Assembly: GCA_017853885.1 (NCBI GenBank)
Contig: JAFMIR010000017.1
Coordinates: 1 to 64,000, forward strand
Origin: Prosthecobacter sp.
GTDB lineage: Bacteria > Verrucomicrobiota > Verrucomicrobiia > Verrucomicrobiales > Verrucomicrobiaceae
Reading direction: 5' to 3'
Length of the DNA stretch: 64,000 bases
Position numbers and translations under genes: made by a program. Below the pieces are notes generated by a model that worked only from the letters and a program-made list of their open reading frames with translations, ran no database searches and was not told the DNA's origin. Position 1 is the stretch's first letter. Every line of letters begins with the position of its first letter. Positions 1 through 9,202 of the stretch are shown in pieces.

Positions 1-46
1 CCAAGCGCATCCGGCCGTACATGGCCCAACCTACACGGAAGATGGA

Positions 47-1573
47 TCAGAAGTTAATCTGTGCCTGAATGCCAAGGTAATGGTAGTTCACATCGCGATA
101 ACGCGGGCCTGCCGCTGCAGGATTGTCAACCGTGTTGGTGCGAGTGCCACTGGCATACATGAGCGTTAGCTCCAGCTCGGGATAGGGGAGGTATTCGAGG
201 CCGATGGCCAACTCGTCCACCCGATTGCGCGGGGCGTTGGTGGCAAACTTGCGAGCACCGTCAAACGTCTGCCAGCGCACAAACGGGATCAGCTCAGACT
301 GATTCGGGAAGACATGGCGGTAAACCGCCTGCACAAAGCCACCATTCAAGCTTCGGGTGCTGATGGAGCGCATGTCATCACTTAACTGTGGGCCATCACC
401 CCATGTCCATTCCGCCTCGAGACCGAAGGGTTGCGGATACAGAATGGCATTGAGAGCAAACCGCGAGTCACGTGTGCCGGTGGGGTCAAACGTGGGTGTG
501 CCCACACCGGTGATGGCTGCGGCTGTTGGCACATACCGACCATGATAGTAGCTGGCCCCTACCTCGACGATCTGACTGCCGAGTTCAAAGGGCCATGCGG
601 CATGAGCGATATAATGAAGCTCGCCATTGCGATCCGCGTTGTTGATGCCCTGGCCGTTGAAAACACCAAGGCTGAGCACCCCGTAATCACCTGAGCCGCG
701 AAGACCCATCTTCACGAGATCCTTGAACATATTTCTCTTCTCATACGGTGCCCAGATCAGGTAGGCCCCCATGTCACGTTCCCCTTCGACCGCACTGTTG
801 AGCGCGTCTGGACGCTCCAATGCGTAGCGGTTTTGCGAGGATTGCATGTTGGTGAAGCCGTAGGGCACTTTGGAAAGCCCTAGCCGCACACGAAACTCAC
901 GGGCCGGATCAAGCGACACATCCGCGTAGATGTCTCGCGCTTGGAGGGAGCTTGAGCCACCGACAGAGGCATTGTAATCCGCCTGCAAGTAGAGAAACAC
1001 ATGATCGGTGACATCACCACTCAAGATCAGTCGAGCTCGGCGGATGCCAATCGCGGCGCTGTCACTGGCCAAGCTGTCATTAGGCTGGTTATAACCAGGG
1101 TTGTCGTCATCGCCCAAGATGCCAATAAACCGATTCTGAATGTAGCCGCGCATCTTCACGCGTTCATACCATTTATCCGAAAGAAGGGCATCGAGATCTG
1201 ACTTGGTCAGCGTGGAGGGCGAGGTATTGTCACTCACACGCGATAGCTCCTCCACCTGCCCTTTGGTGCTCAGCAAGGTGGATTCCAGATTTTCGACCTT
1301 GGCCTCGGCCTGCTCTATTCGCTCGGCCAAAGCAGGAGTGGCTGCTGTTGTCGCCGCGGACGCCTGCTTCCCGGAGGCCTCCTCCGCCTTCATCGTGGAG
1401 ATGAGCAGGTCATATTCATCGGCGGTGATGGATCCTTTTTGCTTGAGGATGTAAAAGAGCTTTTCCATCGCTGGGCTGGCGGATAAGGGCATCGAAGGAG
1501 GCAGTGCCACCGTGACCGCCATCAAGAGCGCCAGAAAACGACCGAGGCGGCTTTGTGAAGTGAGTTTCAGCAT
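47..1573 (-). CDS. Phosphate-selective porin (OprO/OprP-type)
   Basis: Outer-membrane beta-barrel expected to pass phosphate or polyphosphate. The 508-residue protein starts with a signal peptide (about residues 1-33). A short segment that looks helical follows, then a predicted coiled coil (about 80-115). The rest is a long barrel region rich in alternating hydrophobic and polar strands, with the arginine/lysine-rich stretches usual for anion porins. It ends in phenylalanine (Ile-Asn-Phe), the normal C-terminal signal for barrel assembly. It is divergent from pstS across a 205-bp spacer carrying Pho-box-like repeats, which fits co-regulation with the phosphate ABC transporter. The family call rests on overall pattern; a generic porin cannot be fully excluded. 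Confidence 0.85.
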   Translation of the reverse strand: MLKLTSQSRLGRFLALLMAVTVALPPSMPLSASPAMEKLFYILKQKGSITADEYDLLISTMKAEEASGKQASAATTAATPALAERIEQAEAKVENLESTLLSTKGQVEELSRVSDNTSPSTLTKSDLDALLSDKWYERVKMRGYIQNRFIGILGDDDNPGYNQPNDSLASDSAAIGIRRARLILSGDVTDHVFLYLQADYNASVGGSSSLQARDIYADVSLDPAREFRVRLGLSKVPYGFTNMQSSQNRYALERPDALNSAVEGERDMGAYLIWAPYEKRNMFKDLVKMGLRGSGDYGVLSLGVFNGQGINNADRNGELHYIAHAAWPFELGSQIVEVGASYYHGRYVPTAAAITGVGTPTFDPTGTRDSRFALNAILYPQPFGLEAEWTWGDGPQLSDDMRSISTRSLNGGFVQAVYRHVFPNQSELIPFVRWQTFDGARKFATNAPRNRVDELAIGLEYLPYPELELTLMYASGTRTNTVDNPAAAGPRYRDVNYHYLGIQAQINF

Positions 1574-1612
1574 GAGAATGTTGCGTTTATGTTGCTTTTT
1601 GGTTTATCGTAA

Positions 1613-1630
1613 CTGTCACGATGCTGTGGC
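1613..1630 (+). promoter_or_regulatory. Candidate Pho box (porin-proximal)
   Basis: Two 7-mers, CTGTCAC and CTGTGGC, start exactly 11 nt apart (1613 and 1624). This is the direct-repeat geometry of PhoB boxes (consensus CTGTCAT, 4 nt, CTGTCAT). It lies 40 bp upstream of the porin start, though the repeat is oriented toward pstS. Pattern match only. Confidence 0.45.
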
Positions 1631-1668
1631 TTTAGCTGCGGCATAGACAGGCCGACCAGATTTTTGCG

Positions 1669-1684
1669 GTGACACTTCCGTCAC
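1669..1684. repeat. Short inverted repeat in porin/pstS spacer
   Basis: Perfect 5-bp arms GTGAC and GTCAC separated by 6 nt, midway between the divergent porin and pstS genes. It could be an operator for a dimeric regulator, but it is short enough to occur by chance. Confidence 0.3.
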
Positions 1685-1703
1685 ATAAAAAAGCACCCTT
1701 AGT

Positions 1704-1721
1704 CTGTGTCGAAATTGTAAC
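1704..1721 (+). promoter_or_regulatory. Candidate Pho box upstream of pstS
   Basis: CTGTGTC and TTGTAAC start 11 nt apart with a GAAA spacer, close to the PhoB consensus arrangement. The element ends 57 bp before the pstS start, a usual distance for a Pho-activated promoter. No clear -10 was identified. Confidence 0.55.
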
Positions 1722-1778
1722 GAAAGCCCGCTGGTTGCTTTCTCATGATGCACGCATGGATGAGGCATCCCACATCCC

Positions 1779-2591
1779 ATGATGAAACGCATCCTCACCA
1801 TCGCACTCCTGACGCTCGTCACCGTTTCCGCAGAGGCGCAGTCCACCCTTCGCATCCGCGGCTCTGACACACTCGGTGCCAAATTGATTCCCTCGCTCGC
1901 TGAGTCCTTCAAAAAGACGGGTGGCAAGGTGAGCTTTGACATCGCCGCGGAAGGTTCCTCCACGGCTTTCACCAATCTCGCCGCAGGCACTGCCGAGATT
2001 GGCATGTCATCCCGTAAAGTGAAGGCCGATGAGCGCACGCTTTGCCGCAGCAAAGGTGTCGCCTTGAATGAAATCGAAGTCGCCTGGGATATGATCACGA
2101 TCGTCGTGAATGCCAAAAACTCCGTCTCAGATCTCTCCAAAAAGCAGATCATGCAGATCTTCGCAGGTGACATCACCGACTGGAGCGAAGTCGGCGGCCC
2201 GTCTGGCCCAATCAGCGTTTACACCCGCAATACCTCTTCCGGCACCTACAAGGACTTCATGACGATGGCGATGAAGGGCCGCGAATACGGCAAAAATAGC
2301 CAGAAGATGGCTGGCAACGAGCAAATCGCCGCGGAAGTGGGCAGCAACCCAAACGGCATCGGCTACGTGGGCTATGCTTATGCTGGCGCAAAAGGCACGA
2401 AGATCGTCACCATCGATGGCAAGGCCCCGAATCCCGCTGCTGTGAAGAGCTATCCACTTTCCCGCCCTACCTTTCTCTACACTGCGGGCGAACCAGCGGG
2501 TAACACGAAAGCTTTTATCGACTTCTGCCTGAGTCCTGCCGGCGAGGCGATCATCTCGAAAGCTGGTTTCGTTGCCCTTTCCGCGAAGTAA
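1779..2591 (+). CDS. pstS: Phosphate ABC transporter substrate-binding protein PstS
   Basis: Periplasmic phosphate-binding component that delivers Pi to PstCA. The 270-residue protein has a signal peptide of about 21 residues ending in Ala-Glu-Ala-Gln, then a mature PBP-like domain beginning RIRGSDT. The GSDT and EGSSTAF segments, and later NTSSGTYKDF, correspond to phosphate-contacting loops of this family. It is the first gene of a pst operon (pstS-pstC-pstA-pstB-pstB) and follows a Pho-box-like repeat. Two ATG codons lie in tandem at 1779 and 1782; the first is used here. The protein is at the short end for PstS but has the whole fold. Confidence 0.95.
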   Translation: MMKRILTIALLTLVTVSAEAQSTLRIRGSDTLGAKLIPSLAESFKKTGGKVSFDIAAEGSSTAFTNLAAGTAEIGMSSRKVKADERTLCRSKGVALNEIEVAWDMITIVVNAKNSVSDLSKKQIMQIFAGDITDWSEVGGPSGPISVYTRNTSSGTYKDFMTMAMKGREYGKNSQKMAGNEQIAAEVGSNPNGIGYVGYAYAGAKGTKIVTIDGKAPNPAAVKSYPLSRPTFLYTAGEPAGNTKAFIDFCLSPAGEAIISKAGFVALSAK

Positions 2592-2660
2592 TCCTCGTTT
2601 GACCGTTTCACGATCCGGCGGCAGGAAAAACATCCTCCGCCGGATTTTTGTCTCTCAAAC

Positions 2661-4241
2661 ATGCCTCCTGCATCGCCCACGACTCCAGGCCCCTTCGGCA
2701 GCAAGCTGCTGCGCAAAAGCAGCCGCTCCATGCTGGGCATGGACCCGCAGAAGATCATCAAGACCTTTTTCGGTGCGAACTCCGGAATCACCATTGTCGT
2801 GCTGGTGCTGATCATGGTTTTCTTGCTGCGGGAGGGCGCGGGCTTCCTGAGCACCTACCATCATGAACTGGAAGTGTATCGCAAAGCAGGCCTCGAATTC
2901 TGCGACATAGCAGACACACCGCTGAAGCAGCAGCAGCAGCTCACCAGCGCGCTGCGTCGCGCCAAGGCTTCCGCGGCGAGTGATGAAGCCAAGAGAGCAC
3001 TTGGCGATGCCGAGGAAGCCTTCGAAACTGCCATCGAGCCTGCCGACGAAATTGTCAGCGAACTCAAGACACATGCCACGGAGACGAAGGAGCTCGCGAA
3101 TGAATTTCATACCCTCGAAGTGGGGCGTCTGCAGCTCCTCGCTGCTGCATACAGCACCAGCGACCCCACGAGAAAAGCGGATCTGCTGAAAGAAGCCGAG
3201 TTGTCTAAAGTGGATGCGCCAAACTACGAAGAACGCATCGCCGCTGTGATCGACCGCCGCGAGGAACTTGCCAAAGCGCTCACCGATTACACCACCGTGC
3301 TCGGCACTGCCGCCGTCGCACTGCCGGATGCCGTGGCGGACGTGAAGACAGCGGTGCCCGCGCATATCGCCGAGGTGCATGCAGCGGTGAAAAAGCTCGA
3401 AACGTGGTCATGGCAGGAGCCGGTATCGTTTTTCACCGCCGCACGGAGTTTCTTTTTCGGCACCGGTTGGATTACGAACAGCTCATGGCAGGATTTTTAC
3501 GGCGTGGTGCCACTTTTGACCGGCTCGCTGCTCATCTCGCTCGTCGCGCTTCTCATTGCCACGCCCATCAGCGTCAGTGCGGCCATCTACACGAACCAGT
3601 TCGCTTCGGACCAAGAGAAGGAAATCATCAAACCGGTCATCGAATTCATCCAAGCCATTCCCAGCGTCGTGCTTGGCTTCATCGGCATCGCCGTCGTGGG
3701 TGATCTCATCAAAGGCGTGAGCCAGTGGGAGATTTTGAGCTGGATTCCCGGCTTCCCGATTCAGGAACGCCTCAACATCTTCAACGCAGGCTTCCTGCTC
3801 GCCTTCATGGCTGTGCCGACGATGTTCAGCCTTGCCGAAGATGCCCTCAACAACGTGCCCCGTGCCTACAGCGAGGCCAGTGATGCCTTGGGCGCCACCA
3901 AGTTGCAAACCGTCTTCCGCGTCATCGTGCCAGCCGCCATCAGCGGCATCCTCGCGGCCATCCTGCTCGGCCTCGGCCGCGTGATCGGTGAGACGATGGT
4001 CGTTCTGCTCGTCGCCGGAAACCGCATTGCCATCCCCGACTTCGGTGATGGCCTTGGCGTCATCTTCCAGCCCGCACACACCTTGACGGGGATCATCGCT
4101 CAGGAACTCGGTGAAGTGTCCCGCGGATCGAGCCACTGGCAGGCTTTGTTCATGGTCGGCATCCTGCTATTTGTCATTTCCCTCTCCGTGAACTGGTGTG
4201 CGAGAACCATCGCGAAACGTTTTGAGCATCCCAAGGCATGA
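2661..4241 (+). CDS. pstC: Phosphate ABC transporter permease PstC, with large periplasmic insertion
   Basis: Inner-membrane permease half of the Pst phosphate importer. At 526 residues it is far longer than a typical PstC (about 300). Residues 42-57 form the first membrane segment. Roughly 65-270 is an extra hydrophilic, strongly helical region rich in Ala, Glu and Lys, probably coiled coil on the periplasmic side. The conserved permease core starts near residue 275 and contains the cytoplasmic EAA-type loop (SDALGATKLQTVFRVIVP). The gene overlaps pstA by 4 nt (ATGA), so the two permeases are probably translationally coupled. The extra domain may contact PstS, the envelope or another sensor; that is inference. 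Confidence 0.92.
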   Translation: MPPASPTTPGPFGSKLLRKSSRSMLGMDPQKIIKTFFGANSGITIVVLVLIMVFLLREGAGFLSTYHHELEVYRKAGLEFCDIADTPLKQQQQLTSALRRAKASAASDEAKRALGDAEEAFETAIEPADEIVSELKTHATETKELANEFHTLEVGRLQLLAAAYSTSDPTRKADLLKEAELSKVDAPNYEERIAAVIDRREELAKALTDYTTVLGTAAVALPDAVADVKTAVPAHIAEVHAAVKKLETWSWQEPVSFFTAARSFFFGTGWITNSSWQDFYGVVPLLTGSLLISLVALLIATPISVSAAIYTNQFASDQEKEIIKPVIEFIQAIPSVVLGFIGIAVVGDLIKGVSQWEILSWIPGFPIQERLNIFNAGFLLAFMAVPTMFSLAEDALNNVPRAYSEASDALGATKLQTVFRVIVPAAISGILAAILLGLGRVIGETMVVLLVAGNRIAIPDFGDGLGVIFQPAHTLTGIIAQELGEVSRGSSHWQALFMVGILLFVISLSVNWCARTIAKRFEHPKA

Positions 4242-5380
4242 ACAATCCTTTTGCCGGCGACAACACACGCATTCAGCGACGCGAGACCGCGGCACGCTGG
4301 GCGCTGCGCATGGGCAGCTACACTGTCGTTTTTCTCACGGTGTCGATTTTCCTCTTCATCACTTTCAAAGGTCTACCGCATGCCACGAAGCCCGGATTTC
4401 TCACTGAGCTGACCTCCACACTGCATGTGATCGAATCCAAATCCGGCGAGATCATCCAAACCGGCCCCGCGCAAGCCGATGCGATGAAACAAAAGCTCGG
4501 CGACCAGTTTGTGTCGGAAAAAACCATCTCCTACTCCGGAGGCGGCATCCTCGGTCCTATCGTCGGAACGGCTCTCCTGGTGCTCGTGAGCGTCAGCGTC
4601 GCGCTTTTCCTAGGCGTATGCTGCGCCATTTACCTGAGTGAGTATGCCAAGAAAGGCAAATTTCTAGAAACCGTTCGCTTGGCCATCTTGAACCTCGCAG
4701 GCGTGCCTTCAGTGGTTTTCGGATTGTTCGGTTTGGGGGCATTTGTGCTCACCGCGCCAGTGTTAACGAATGCGCCGGCGGATCGTGCCATTTTTGTCAT
4801 CCCGCTCGGTTTCACGAATCTCAGTTTCCAAGGCTGGGACACCTGCGTGCTTTCCGGCGGCTTCACCCTAGCCTTCGTCATCCTGCCCGTCATCATCACC
4901 GCAAGCGAGCAATGCCTGCAAGCTGTGCCACAAGGCTTCCGCGAGACCAGCATGGCCCTTGGCGCCACGCGTTGGCAGACGATCTGGCGCAGTGTGCTGC
5001 CCTTCGCCACACCCGGCATTTTGACCTCGACCATTCTCGGCATCGCCCGTGCCGCTGGTGAGACCGCGCCCATCATGTTCACCGCCGCGCTTGCCTTCAA
5101 AGACAAGCTGCCATGGCAAAAAGACCTGCCGCCGCTGCCCGCGGATGCAGGTATGTTTGCACACTGGGAGCAGAGCGTGCAGCGCTTCCTCGGTATCTTC
5201 ACCGAGAGCGTACAGGCGTTGCCGTATCACATCTACACCCTCGCCGCGAAGATACCGCAAAACGAATACTCCGAGCAGGCTCAATATGGCTCCGTGTTCG
5301 TTTTCCTCATTCTTGTCGCCTCACTCGCCGCCACATCGATCTGGCTGCGCATACATCTTCGCAAAAAGTACAAGTGGTAA
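4238..5380 (+). CDS. pstA: Phosphate ABC transporter permease PstA
   Basis: Second membrane subunit of the phosphate importer, partner of PstC. The 380-residue protein has a first membrane helix at about 28-46, a short periplasmic extension, then a permease core with the EAA-type loop ([18 protein letters not shown]) and the GETAP segment typical of PstA. A hydrophilic stretch before the last helix is also usual. It starts within the pstC stop (ATGA, 4238-4241), and its own stop shares a base with the next start (TAATG at 5378-5382), so the operon is tightly coupled. It is longer than E. coli PstA by about 80 residues. Confidence 0.94.
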   Translation: MNNPFAGDNTRIQRRETAARWALRMGSYTVVFLTVSIFLFITFKGLPHATKPGFLTELTSTLHVIESKSGEIIQTGPAQADAMKQKLGDQFVSEKTISYSGGGILGPIVGTALLVLVSVSVALFLGVCCAIYLSEYAKKGKFLETVRLAILNLAGVPSVVFGLFGLGAFVLTAPVLTNAPADRAIFVIPLGFTNLSFQGWDTCVLSGGFTLAFVILPVIITASEQCLQAVPQGFRETSMALGATRWQTIWRSVLPFATPGILTSTILGIARAAGETAPIMFTAALAFKDKLPWQKDLPPLPADAGMFAHWEQSVQRFLGIFTESVQALPYHIYTLAAKIPQNEYSEQAQYGSVFVFLILVASLAATSIWLRIHLRKKYKW

Positions 5381-6168
5381 TGCCCGAAACTGCCTCATCC
5401 GCCGCCCAACATGCTCCTGTCGTGCAAGTGCGCGACATGGACTTTTGTTACGGCAGCAAGGCAGCGCTCCACAGCATCCATTTGGACGTCGAATACCATC
5501 GCGTCACCGCCTTGATTGGTCCTTCGGGTTGCGGGAAAAGCACGCTGCTGCGTTGCATCAACCGCATGAACGATCGTGTGGCAGGAGCCCGCGTGTCGAA
5601 GGGCGAAATCCTCGTCAAAGGCAAGAACATCCACGACGCCGATGTGGATCTCACGCAACTGCGCAGGCAGGTCGGCATGGTCTTCCAGAAATCAAACCCC
5701 TTCCCGAAGACCATCTACGAAAACGTGGCCTACGGGCTCCGCGTACACGGCGTGAAGGACAAAACTACCCTCGACGAGGCTGTTGAACGATCGCTCACGC
5801 AGGCCGCGCTTTGGGACGAGCTCAAGGACCGACTCCAGGCCCACGCGCTCGGTCTTTCCGGCGGACAGCAACAACGCCTTTGCATCGCACGAGCCATCGC
5901 CACGATGCCAGACGTGCTTTTAATGGATGAACCCTGTTCTGCGCTCGATCCCATCGCGACGCTGAAAATCGAAGAACTCATCGCTCAACTCGCCCGGAAC
6001 TACAGCGTCGTCATTGTGACACACAACATGCAGCAGGCCGTGCGGGTGAGTGACTTCACCGCCTTCCTCCATCTGGGCAAGCTCGTCGAATTTGCCCCCA
6101 CCGAAGAACTCTTCACCAATCCTCGCGAGAAACTAACTGATTCGTATCTGCGCGGCACGTTTTCGTAA
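5380..6168 (+). CDS. pstB: Phosphate ABC transporter ATP-binding protein PstB (first copy)
   Basis: Cytoplasmic ATPase driving phosphate import through PstCA. The 262-residue protein has Walker A GPSGCGKS (47-54), the ABC signature LSGGQQQR, Walker B VLLMDEP and the H-loop VTHN. The start at 5380 was chosen because it overlaps the pstA stop by one base, gives the normal PstB length and begins just before the first domain strand. The same frame is open further upstream inside pstA, but that extension would be translated from pstA sequence and is not expected. A second, clearly related pstB follows 11 bp later. Confidence 0.95.
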   Translation: MPETASSAAQHAPVVQVRDMDFCYGSKAALHSIHLDVEYHRVTALIGPSGCGKSTLLRCINRMNDRVAGARVSKGEILVKGKNIHDADVDLTQLRRQVGMVFQKSNPFPKTIYENVAYGLRVHGVKDKTTLDEAVERSLTQAALWDELKDRLQAHALGLSGGQQQRLCIARAIATMPDVLLMDEPCSALDPIATLKIEELIAQLARNYSVVIVTHNMQQAVRVSDFTAFLHLGKLVEFAPTEELFTNPREKLTDSYLRGTFS

Positions 6169-6179
6169 ATTTTTTCCTG

Positions 6180-6965
6180 ATGCCCGCCGAACCCCCAGCT
6201 TCGTTTGGACCCCCGCTCATTTCGGTTGAGCGATTCAACTACGCTTATGGTGATCACCAAGTGCTATTCGATATTGATCTGCCGATCCGCAGCGAAGACG
6301 TGACGGCTTTCATAGGCCCTTCAGGTTGCGGCAAGAGCACACTGCTGCGCAGCATCAACCGCATCAACGATCTCGTGGACAGCGCCCGTGTCGTCAGCGG
6401 CACCATTCGGATCGACGGCGTCGATTTATATTCGCCCGAGGTCGATCCCATCGCGTTGCGACGCCAAGTCGGCATGGTGTTCCAAAAGTACAATCCTTTC
6501 CCCCGTAGCATCTTCGAAAACGCTGTCTATGGCCTCCGCGTTGCTGGTGTGAGTGACAAAGCCGAACTGCTCGACGCCGCCGAGCGCAGCCTCAAAGCCG
6601 CCGCCTTGTGGGATGAAGTGAAGGACCGTCTCCATGAACTGGCCACCGGCCTTTCCGGTGGCCAGCAGCAACGTTTATGCATCGCGCGAGCCATCGCGCT
6701 CGAGCCTCGCATCCTGTTGATGGACGAGCCTTGCGCCGCGCTCGATCCTATCGCCACCGCGCGTATCGAAGAGCTGATCCACAGCCTCCGCGACCGCTAC
6801 ACCTTCGTGATCGTCACCCACAACATGGAGCAGGCCAAACGCATCGCCGACCGCACCACCTTCTTCTACAAAGGCCAAATCATCGAAAGCGGCGAAACAC
6901 TAGAACTCTTCACCACGCCAAAAAACCAACTCACGGAGAATTATGTGACGGGAAGGCTAGTCTGA
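6180..6965 (+). CDS. pstB: Phosphate ABC transporter ATP-binding protein PstB (second copy)
   Basis: A second phosphate-type ATPase subunit of 261 residues, directly behind the first. It has Walker A GPSGCGKS (46-53), signature LSGGQQQR, Walker B ILLMDEP and the VTHNMEQA H-loop region. It closely parallels the first copy in layout but differs throughout, so this is an old tandem duplication rather than a recent one. The pair could form a heterodimer or give alternative ATPases for the same permease. No phoU, phoB or phoR follows, which is the usual place for phoU. Confidence 0.94.
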   Translation: MPAEPPASFGPPLISVERFNYAYGDHQVLFDIDLPIRSEDVTAFIGPSGCGKSTLLRSINRINDLVDSARVVSGTIRIDGVDLYSPEVDPIALRRQVGMVFQKYNPFPRSIFENAVYGLRVAGVSDKAELLDAAERSLKAAALWDEVKDRLHELATGLSGGQQQRLCIARAIALEPRILLMDEPCAALDPIATARIEELIHSLRDRYTFVIVTHNMEQAKRIADRTTFFYKGQIIESGETLELFTTPKNQLTENYVTGRLV

Positions 6966-6986
6966 GCCGTTCATTGCGTTCACGCC

Positions 6987-7760
6987 ATGAAACGATTCTT
7001 TCTCACGCTGGGCCTCGCCATGACCCTGCTGCATGCCGAACCATTGTTTCTACTCGAGTTCAGCGGCGCGGCAGGACCCTACACTGTCGAGCAGTGGAAG
7101 ACGGACTGGCCGGGCTGTGAATACGAGGATGGTTTATCCGAAGGACATGGCTCGCTCGTCATACGCGAAAGAAAACCCTGGCTACGTGTGCTTTACCCGA
7201 AGGGCAGCGTAGGTGCGGACAAGGGTGGTGCAGGGTGGAGATTTCCGTTTGGCACGCACGAGGCTGCGGAGCTGCGCTACGAAGTGCGCTTGGATGAGGC
7301 CTTCGACTTTGTGAAGGGCGGCAAGCTGCCTGGACTCTGCGGCGGCCCCAAGACGATCACCGGCGGCGACACAGTAAACGGCATGGAGGGCTTCTCCGTT
7401 CGTGTGATGTGGCGGAAGGATGGCCGTGGCCAAGCCTACGTCTATCACATGCACCAGCCATCAAAGTATGGCGACGAGTTCGACTTTCCCGAGGACTTCC
7501 GTTTCGTTCCCGGCCGCGCCACCGCCATCCGCATGCAAGTGACGATGAATGATGCGGGCAAACAAAACGGCGCGTTGCGCGTCTGGGCCGATGAAAGGCT
7601 TATGGTGGAGAAAACCACGCTGCAATGGCGACGCGGCAAAACCTACGGAGTCGATTCCATCCTCTTCAATACCTTCTACGGTGGCAACGATGAGTCATGG
7701 GCACCGCCGCGCAATGTGTGGGCGGAGTTTTCCGGCTTTCAGGTGCGTATATTGCGTTGA
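6987..7760 (+). CDS. Secreted polysaccharide lyase family 14-like protein
   Basis: Probable secreted lyase acting on a uronate-containing polysaccharide. The 257-residue protein has a signal peptide of about 17 residues, then a single beta-jelly-roll domain. Family-typical segments are visible: KGGKLPGLCGG near residue 110, a long central YHMHQP stretch, and the C-terminal SILFNTFYGGND region followed by W and F residues, as in PL14/alginate-lyase-like proteins. The substrate (alginate, glucuronan or other) cannot be read from sequence. It starts 21 bp after pstB2 on the same strand, so it may be read through from the pst operon. It abuts the convergent threonine aldolase gene with no spacer. 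Confidence 0.7.
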   Translation: MKRFFLTLGLAMTLLHAEPLFLLEFSGAAGPYTVEQWKTDWPGCEYEDGLSEGHGSLVIRERKPWLRVLYPKGSVGADKGGAGWRFPFGTHEAAELRYEVRLDEAFDFVKGGKLPGLCGGPKTITGGDTVNGMEGFSVRVMWRKDGRGQAYVYHMHQPSKYGDEFDFPEDFRFVPGRATAIRMQVTMNDAGKQNGALRVWADERLMVEKTTLQWRRGKTYGVDSILFNTFYGGNDESWAPPRNVWAEFSGFQVRILR

Positions 7761-8795
7761 TCACGCCAGAGCCATCGCATCACGGACAAAGGCATCCACA
7801 TCTTTCTCTGTCGTGCGCCAAGAGCACATCAGCCTCGTGCCACCGCCGATGAAGCTGTAGAAGACCCAGCCGCGCTCCTTGAGCCCGGCTTTTATTTTAT
7901 CCGGCAGTTTCGCAAAGACGGCATTGGCGTCCACAGGATAGAGAATTTGTATGCCGGGCAGATCCCCCAGCGCATCGCTGAGCTTCTTCGCGAGCGCGTT
8001 GGCGTTGCTTGCATGCTTACGCCAAGTATCGTTTGACAGCATGCGCAACCACTGAGCGGAGATGAAGCGCATCTTCGAGCACAGCTGGCCAGCCTGCTTG
8101 CAGCGATACTGAAAGTCCTGTGACAGCTCCTTGTTGAAGAACACCACCGCCTCTGTGACTGCCATGCCGAGCTTTGTGCCGCCGCAGCACAACACATCCA
8201 CGCCCGCCCGCCAAGTCATGTCGGCGGGCGATGCGTTCACACCGCCGAGTGCGTTGAAAAATCGCGCACCATCCATGTGAATCGCCAGCCCATGCTGCTT
8301 CGCGACGGTTCCCAAGCCCTTGATTTCGCCGGGTCGGTAGACCGTGCCCAATTCCGTGCTCTGGCTGATGCTCAACGCTCGTGGCTTGGGGAAATGCAGG
8401 TCATTCCGGCTCAATACGATGCGTTCCACATCCTCGGGATCGAGTTTCCCCAGCGGACTGCGGGCCAACAAAATCTTCGAACCATGGCTGAAGAACTCCG
8501 GCGCACCGCATTCATCCGTCTCCACATGCGCCTCATGCGCGGTGATGATGCTGTTGTAGCTGCGGCACAACGTCGCGAGTGCCAGCGAATTCGCAGCCGT
8601 GCCATTGAAGACGAAGTACACATCACAATCGGTCTCAAAGAAGCGCCGGAAGGTCTCGCAGGCCTCAGCGGTGATCTTGTCGGCACCGTAGCTGGGCTGA
8701 TAGCCTTCATTCGCCTCTTCCAGCGCCTGCCAAGCCTCCGGGCAGACGCCGGAGGTGTTGTCAGAGGCAAAGTGATACTTCAGTTCGATGCTCAT
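7761..8795 (-). CDS. ltaE: Low-specificity threonine aldolase
   Basis: PLP enzyme cleaving L-threonine or L-allo-threonine to glycine and acetaldehyde. The 344-residue protein has the usual N-terminal FASDNTSGVCPEA segment, the ADKITAEACETF region, HMDGARFFNA with the PLP-pyridine aspartate, and the Schiff-base lysine in GGTKLG. The start at 8795 is chosen because it overlaps the stop of the upstream gene by 4 nt (8792-8795). An in-frame codon 10 residues earlier would lie inside that gene. It is the last gene of a four-gene minus-strand operon whose other products are membrane or envelope proteins; why an aldolase is there is not evident. Confidence 0.88.
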   Translation of the reverse strand: MSIELKYHFASDNTSGVCPEAWQALEEANEGYQPSYGADKITAEACETFRRFFETDCDVYFVFNGTAANSLALATLCRSYNSIITAHEAHVETDECGAPEFFSHGSKILLARSPLGKLDPEDVERIVLSRNDLHFPKPRALSISQSTELGTVYRPGEIKGLGTVAKQHGLAIHMDGARFFNALGGVNASPADMTWRAGVDVLCCGGTKLGMAVTEAVVFFNKELSQDFQYRCKQAGQLCSKMRFISAQWLRMLSNDTWRKHASNANALAKKLSDALGDLPGIQILYPVDANAVFAKLPDKIKAGLKERGWVFYSFIGGGTRLMCSWRTTEKDVDAFVRDAMALA

Positions 8796-9202
8796 CGCCG
8801 CGTATCTCTGAGCAGAAAGAGCCACAAGCCAAGTACCAGCAGAAAAACATCACGCACGATAAGCTCGATATAGTTCGAGCTGGCCTCGGCGGAGCCGAAG
8901 CAGCCGCAGCGAATGTCGATGCCGCGATACCAAGAGAGAGCGATGACAGCTAGGAATACCACGAGTGCACCGTTGAGCACCAACAGGCCGCCGCGACGCA
9001 GCACGCCGGTGATGACGGCGAGGCCGGCGAAGATTTCGAGCCAGGGCAGGCCCATGGCGAGCCACGCGGCCCAAGGATCGCCAAGCAGGTCAAAGCTGTG
9101 CACGTCGTCGAGGAAGACCTGCGGGTTCCAAGCTTTCAAAACACCGGCGTAAACAAACACGCCGCCGAAAACCAGATGCAGGAGCTTTTTGAGGATTTTC
9201 AT
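8792..9202 (-). CDS. MauE/DoxX-family membrane protein
   Basis: Small integral membrane protein of 136 residues with four predicted helices (about 5-22, 45-65, 70-92 and 110-130), matching the DoxX/MauE redox-associated fold. A Cys-Gly-Cys-Phe-Gly motif after the third helix (DIRCGCFGS) is typical of the MauE group, whose members help thiol or disulfide handling in the periplasm. The start at 9202 overlaps the upstream stop by 4 nt (ATGA) and its own stop overlaps ltaE in the same way. A partner thioredoxin-like protein is not next to it, so the role here is unassigned. Confidence 0.75.
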   Translation of the reverse strand: MKILKKLLHLVFGGVFVYAGVLKAWNPQVFLDDVHSFDLLGDPWAAWLAMGLPWLEIFAGLAVITGVLRRGGLLVLNGALVVFLAVIALSWYRGIDIRCGCFGSAEASSNYIELIVRDVFLLVLGLWLFLLRDTRR

